Source: Paragonimus skrjabini miyazakii (taxonomy: Eukaryota > Platyhelminthes > Trematoda > Plagiorchiida > Troglotrematidae). Taken from it: 64,000 bases of DNA. This document shows, piece by piece, positions 59,005 through 64,000 of the stretch. The position numbers and the translations under genes are program-made. The notes beneath the pieces were generated by a model. That model was not told the origin of the DNA. It did no database searches and worked only from the letters and a program-made list of their open reading frames with translations. Every line of letters starts with the position of its first letter. The stretch's first letter is position 1. The stretch is from NCBI GenBank assembly GCA_014338405.1, contig JTDE01001548.1:62001-126000 (forward strand), written 5' to 3'.

Positions 59005-59110
59005 TAGGCTGGCACATTAGTGTCTGGACTACCACCCTGACGCTTACCCAAAGGTCATGGGTTCGATTTTCAGGCTCGTATAGTGTCAACGAGGCTCAAC
59101 TCGGTCAAAA
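59005..59110 (+). mobile_element. tRNA-like SINE head
   Basis: An A-box-like TGGCACATTAGTGTCTGG from 59,010 and a B-box-like GGGTTCGATTTTC at 59,059. The pair is followed within 80 bases by a minus-strand fragment of the main SINE. It is not a working tRNA: no acceptor stem closes. The family is separate from, or a much decayed form of, the others. Confidence 0.45.
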
Positions 59111-59184
59111 GGGCTGCCGATTTCTCTGGCGGTCGATAAGAGCAACACTTAACGTAGTTATACGTAGTAAGAAATCCCAACCGT

Positions 59185-59290
59185 ATTATTCCCATAGACA
59201 ACTTAATCGGCCTGTGTCGAAAAGAAACAGTACACTGAAGTTTCACTCGTGTTAAAACTCTATAGTAGTGCGCATTCTTACACAGTTCGG
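59185..59290 (-). mobile_element. Fragment of the main tRNA-derived SINE
   Basis: CATAGACAACTTAATCGGCC, GTCGAAAAGAAACAGTACAC, TGAAGTTTCACTCGTGTTAA and TAGTAGTGCGCATTCTTA follow the family body read from the minus strand with many substitutions. Confidence 0.55.
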
Positions 59291-62200
59291 AATATGACGT
59301 GAGGCATTACCAACGTTAATCAATTTTAATTCTGATAAGCGGACTATTCAATTATTTGGATTAAATTTGTTTGCTTGCTGTTTTGAGGAGATCTGACGTC
59401 TGCATAGCGGTCGGAGTGGACATTCTACCAACATACGTGATTACTTGCATCTAACTAACCGAGTACTTTAAGATTGTAGTTGAACTCTTTATTGTTTATA
59501 ATACTGGTTAACGCTGTATCAATACTCCCTATTAGAAAGGGCTAGCATTAAATCAGTCGTAATACACATGAGCCAAAAATGTGTCTCAAAGGAAACGAAT
59601 GGCATATAATCGTGGATAGCACATTTGCCGAAACATCTACCATAGGTTAGCTTACAAATTAGACTCACTAGAGTTGTAACTTAGGTATACACAAAACGTA
59701 TGATTCGTTAGTTGTTTCCGGATCCAGATTGTGTAGCAGCATCACCGGATCGCAACTACCGCTTGCATCACTCACGAGGTTGGAGATGAATCACTCTAAC
59801 GGATAACTGTGTTTTTGGTATCTATTAATTAACAACTAACTATTAATCACGCCTAAGTTAGGTTTATTCGGTAGAATTAATGGGATGCATAGTTCGAGAA
59901 GATTCAGGCGGTGAATCTAAAAAGGAATTTACCCGGATTTTTGACGCTGTCACAGTGTACACACAGAATTTGAAAACCGAAATACCGTGTGCAGCGTCGG
60001 TCTGAAGACAGATATGTTTATCGAAGTAGTCCGTGGGAGCGGTTGACCCTCATGTTAGTTTTTCTTCTGGGGGTCATTACCACTAAAAAATATGTGTATA
60101 CTCATTCGTGTCTCCTAAATTGTTTCCTGCATGTATTTGTGACCCTTCGATTAACCTTCAATGCTCTGAACTTCATAATCTGGTTCATCCCTATCTCCAG
60201 TATCTTTCCAGAACAAACTCAATTCGTCAGGGACCACTGTTCAGCTGTTGAAACGAAGATAGTGATAACTCAGTTGCTGCTTGCGTGACCCAACTCTGAT
60301 TACATGAGCAGTACAGAAGGTGGATACCACCGCGTGTTGACACGGCTCCACACAAACCCGGGGTGGCGGATTCCGGAGTATGTGATTTCTTCATTTTATA
60401 TTTACCGCGATAGTAAGACTACTTGATAGGTCTACCGATGTTGAGGGAATGCGAACCTTCCTCTGGTCTTATGTGTGGAATATGTTGCTGTGTACACCTT
60501 GAAAGTGGTTCGTGTGATAAGTTACATTAATCTTGTTCACATTTCTGGAGAACCTAGCAGCACAGATAAGCTATTCAAATTTTTCAACAACCCAACTATT
60601 CTTCTATAATTTTGAAGTGGTTCCATTTTCAAATGCTAAAAAAACTTTTATTGAAATCGTCATTACTAACAATCTTGATTTTTTGCCTAGTCAGTTATTG
60701 AAATTTTGTCTGTATTCATTTTTTTAAATTCTGTTTACGAATTAAAATCGAGTAGCAGTAAAAGTTTGTATTCTTTAATAAAAAAGGATCCACAAGGGTA
60801 CAACTAATTGCAAGGTAGCTGTGTGAGTCATGTTTACAGTTTTTAACTTTGTTGTCCGCAAGTTACCAAAGTAAGTTAATTGATTTCAAATAGTATCTGG
60901 TCAATCAAATTGGTAACACTGACTGTCTGAAATCGGAAGCTTAGTTAATCGGATGCGTATCCATTCCCAACTGGCTAAACAAGGCCGAAGAAATGTTTAG
61001 ACTGGTTAAACCCAAAGAAGGAGGTTCTCCTCAGTTCACATGAAACCGTCTAGCCATTAACATGCGTCATTCAGTGCAGTTTATTATGAAGAACTGATTT
61101 TTGGGCGCTTATCTTCGCCAGTTATCATCACTTCAGCTCAAAATGTGTTGTACCAAACCGTTTTCCTTTTATCGATTTACATCAATGGACACACAGTGCG
61201 ACAGGTACAAATGATATAAAAATCGCTGTTAAGGTATGGCTGAGCACTCGTCAAAGTAGTTGATTCAATTTCGCACATGGCATCTAAAACCCGGTAGAGA
61301 GTGAATAAGCCGACATAACTGCTCCGCAAATCAACCCAGCAGATTATCGTGTAGGCCTAGTCAGTTTATTTACCATGCCAGTATTGTAACGTCTACCCGA
61401 CATAGGTCATATTCAGGGAAACGTTTTGTTGATCAGGCAATATTGATCGTCCATTGTTTGGCGTGAATCATCCACTTAAACCAATTGATTAATCCGCAGT
61501 TGATCAACCGGTTCTAAAATACCACTAGTTTACTTCTGTTATTCACTGTATTTCTTCGGAAGTTAGTTCCTTGTGGCATGCCTCGTTCCATTTTACTAAT
61601 GTAGTTGTGCTGTGAGCCAAGAACACGGATGGCGCAAAGGTTGTTTATTTAGGAAACTAACATGGGTTAGGTGTTCAAACAAGACAGGAAACAAAAACAC
61701 ATTTGTATATGGCAATCGTCCCAGAAGGTCCTGGCTGCCACAGACACTGATGCTCAGCTTCTTTACGTAGCCAGAACTATTCCATGGCATACTGCACTGT
61801 CGTGTTGATGAGATGTTTATTCCTGTGTTTTTCCTGCGACTACTTTGTCGTCCCGCTATTGAATAGTGGTGGTGTGAGTTGTATGAGGAGATCGCTCGTC
61901 CTCATCACACAGTTTACTTTTCATAACTGTACCTGAATCTCTAGTCTCGTAACCAATATATCATTACGCCCATACACTGGTTTCAAATTGGCAAGATGCG
62001 TTGGAGTAATAGACATTTTCAGTTAATTAACGCACGTTCACAAAATCATACTTGAACTAATCCAAAGTTGAACCGGAAGTTGAAGTAAGTTGCGTTCGTC
62101 AATTTGACAAACCCTTAAACTGAACATCAATTTCCAGTCGATCGTCAGAAAAGCGTGGATCTCGGCGATAGCACATTCAGTTAGCTACCATTGAGTCGAA

Positions 62201-62522
62201 TATTTCTATCTTTAAATGCCTATCTGAAAAGAAATTTTTATAACTCAAGCTATGCTACAGATTGATGAGGTTTCCTCGAGTTCACTTGGCGGTTACGGCT
62301 GAAACTAGATCGTTCTTTCTCTGGTGTCATTCAAAGCAGGTATATCCAATGAACAAACGAGCCGCTGTGCACACTAGTCACTGTAACAAACACTTCCAGT
62401 CCTAATAAGGAAATACTGATTTAATGTTTTACCCTTACTCAGACCAAGTTTTCAGGGTAGGCCACCTATCCACTGCCAATGTACGTTTATGCATTCTTTC
62501 ACCTGCTTCTGTCACAAATCAG
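59291..62522. other. No gene recognised
   Basis: AT-rich sequence with chance frames only (the longest, 59989-60288, is Leu/Phe-rich and unsupported). No shared repeat was noticed. Confidence 0.4.
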
Positions 62523-62653
62523 AGTATTTCGTCAAACCGAACAGACGCTTGACTATGCGTCTTAAAGGGCTTCATCTAGCTCGAATGAGAACCGGAGTTA
62601 TTAATCCACCCCGCAGTGCGATAGTGTCACAAATTGAGAAGAACAATCAACAG
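62523..62653 (+). CDS. Candidate coding exon, function unknown
   Basis: A 131-nt plus-strand segment with a good acceptor (TTCACCTGCTTCTGTC then ACAAATCAG|AG) and a strong donor (CAACAG|GTAAAC). It is open throughout in the one frame that starts with two bases of a split codon and ends in phase 0. It reads YFVKPNRRLTMRLKGLHLA, then RMRTGVINPPRSAIVSQIE and KNNQQ. It is basic and looks translated, but I do not recognise a family. No partner exon was found within the window. It may be an internal exon of a gene running off the right edge. Confidence 0.35.
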
Positions 62654-64000
62654 GTAAACATGTGGGAGGCAGCCGATCCAAAGCAATCAAACAACGAGGT
62701 TTGAAAACGATCGAGTAGATCGCGAACGAATTAGGTAACCCACTATTTTGTTTGTAAACTACGTTCGTTTAAGTCTTACAATTTTCTGTACACCGAGTTA
62801 TCCACCCGGTTTCTCGTTCACACTCAAACGAAAACATTTTAAATTTACGGAACACAAACCTATCATTTACCTAGAACATTAGTTAAGGATTATTTTGACT
62901 GACCTTGGTCAGTTAGGTATTTTATTAAATTTTTTACTCTCCTTTTGGAAATGTTCTATCTCATTGAGAAACTATCAAAGGCATTTTAGTTATACTTTGT
63001 TAAAATCTCAGTAGACATCGGAACAGTGATTGATCTGAGAAGGTTCACGTAAGAACAACCAGAACATAAGGAAATACCAGGCCTATCATCTGCAAGACTG
63101 CAGTGTTTCGTTAACTCTTCGATTCAAGCGACACCTTCTGCATGTGATTAAGAAGCGTGAACAGAGCTACAGCTACAAGTCCAAAAGACAGTTCACCATC
63201 AGCTAGCTAACCGGCTTATGAGATATCGTCGTTTTATCCATTCCGTTCATCCTCTATGACCGTACTTTATGTTGCACATGTGGTTCATATCTTTGGCTGA
63301 ACCACAACCAAAGCGGTCAATACATTTGACGACGCCACAGAATCTTTATAATGTGGAGTATGCAAGTTAATTTGCAACGCATAACTTTCAGTTGAATATA
63401 ACAACCAAATGACAGATATGTTTTGAAACGTCACCAGTAGGAAATCACCAAACTGGTCAATCTTACGGATCAGCGAAAGCCGGGAAACACAATTCAGGTA
63501 CAAGTTACACTGGACAAATTAGCACGCGCGCCTTAATGTGTCCGCTGGTTTGGCAATGACACACATTAGGTGATGGCGTGATGATAAACTTCTAACGGCA
63601 AAGTTTTAGTTTACTGTGTTCAGCAACTCGAATTTGTTCACAAATAGTCTGAAACCTTTCAAACAAGCCACCGTTGTTGATGTGTCAGAAGAGTTTCCAT
63701 CGACAAACACTTCTTGTGGTTGAAGAAACCACAGTTTTATACCGTTATGAAGTTATAAACCAAGCTGATGTTGATTGATGGTGGTTGATTCATGCTGTAG
63801 ATTTTTGTAAAGCTACTGCATACTTCTTTGAAACTTATTGCCGTGTAGTAGTTGTTCGTTGGTGTGAACTGCAAGCTGTCTGTTGGTAAGCACAACCTAA
63901 GATTCGATGAACACAGTCTAACTGCTGTGGAATCAGGCACCTATCCGTTAAGTTGGCTAAGATACGATGTGCCACCAAGCATATTCATGTACATTCAACG
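62654..64000. other. No further gene recognised
   Basis: AT-rich; short chance frames only. If the candidate exon at 62523 is real, this is its downstream intron. Confidence 0.35.

Noticed and set aside
58803..59255. 150-codon plus-strand frame
   Set aside because: It runs through a tRNA-like SINE head and a SINE fragment, so the open length is a by-product of repeats.
1..64000. CRISPR arrays, operons, bacterial promoters
   Set aside because: No regularly spaced repeats or compact gene runs; split exons and retroelements show a eukaryotic nuclear genome.

Overview
This window looks like animal nuclear DNA, most likely from a flatworm (digenean trematode). I infer this from split coding exons with GT/AG borders, about 40% GC by eye, two scaffold gaps of exactly 100 N, and a mix of mobile-element types. 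The mix is Penelope-like elements with GIY-YIG ends, a non-LTR element with an AP-endonuclease, Ty3/Gypsy and BEL/Pao relics, tRNA-headed SINEs and hammerhead-ribozyme repeats. Nothing here is organised as a bacterial operon. The species cannot be named from sequence alone.

Left end (about 1-9 kb): one real host gene lies on the minus strand. Five exons (8948-8826, 5339-4971, 4749-4435, 2477-2049, 1503-1075) join in phase 0 and read as a helical, spectrin-repeat-like protein of roughly 500 residues. Both ends of the gene lie outside what I could recognise, and one exon is broken by an assembly gap. Its introns hold a SINE fragment and an inverted pair of hammerhead-type repeats.

Middle (about 9-53 kb): mostly gene-poor sequence filled with decayed mobile elements. 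There are two LTR-like segments with perfect 5-bp target duplications (20.0 and 24.7 kb) and a third relative (49.2 kb). There is a BEL/Pao pol relic (30-31.2 kb), three Penelope-like relics (34, 41 and 47 kb), and a long non-LTR retrotransposon (41.4-45.4 kb) whose 5' end is inverted. Copies of one tRNA-derived SINE family recur throughout, nearly all on the minus strand.

Right end (about 53-64 kb): a minus-strand Ty3/Gypsy pol relic, two more non-LTR fragments, further SINEs, then a stretch with no recognisable content except one candidate plus-strand exon at 62.5 kb.

Most open frames of 60-150 codons are chance or lie inside repeats. Family names below come from reading conserved motifs by eye; no search was run.
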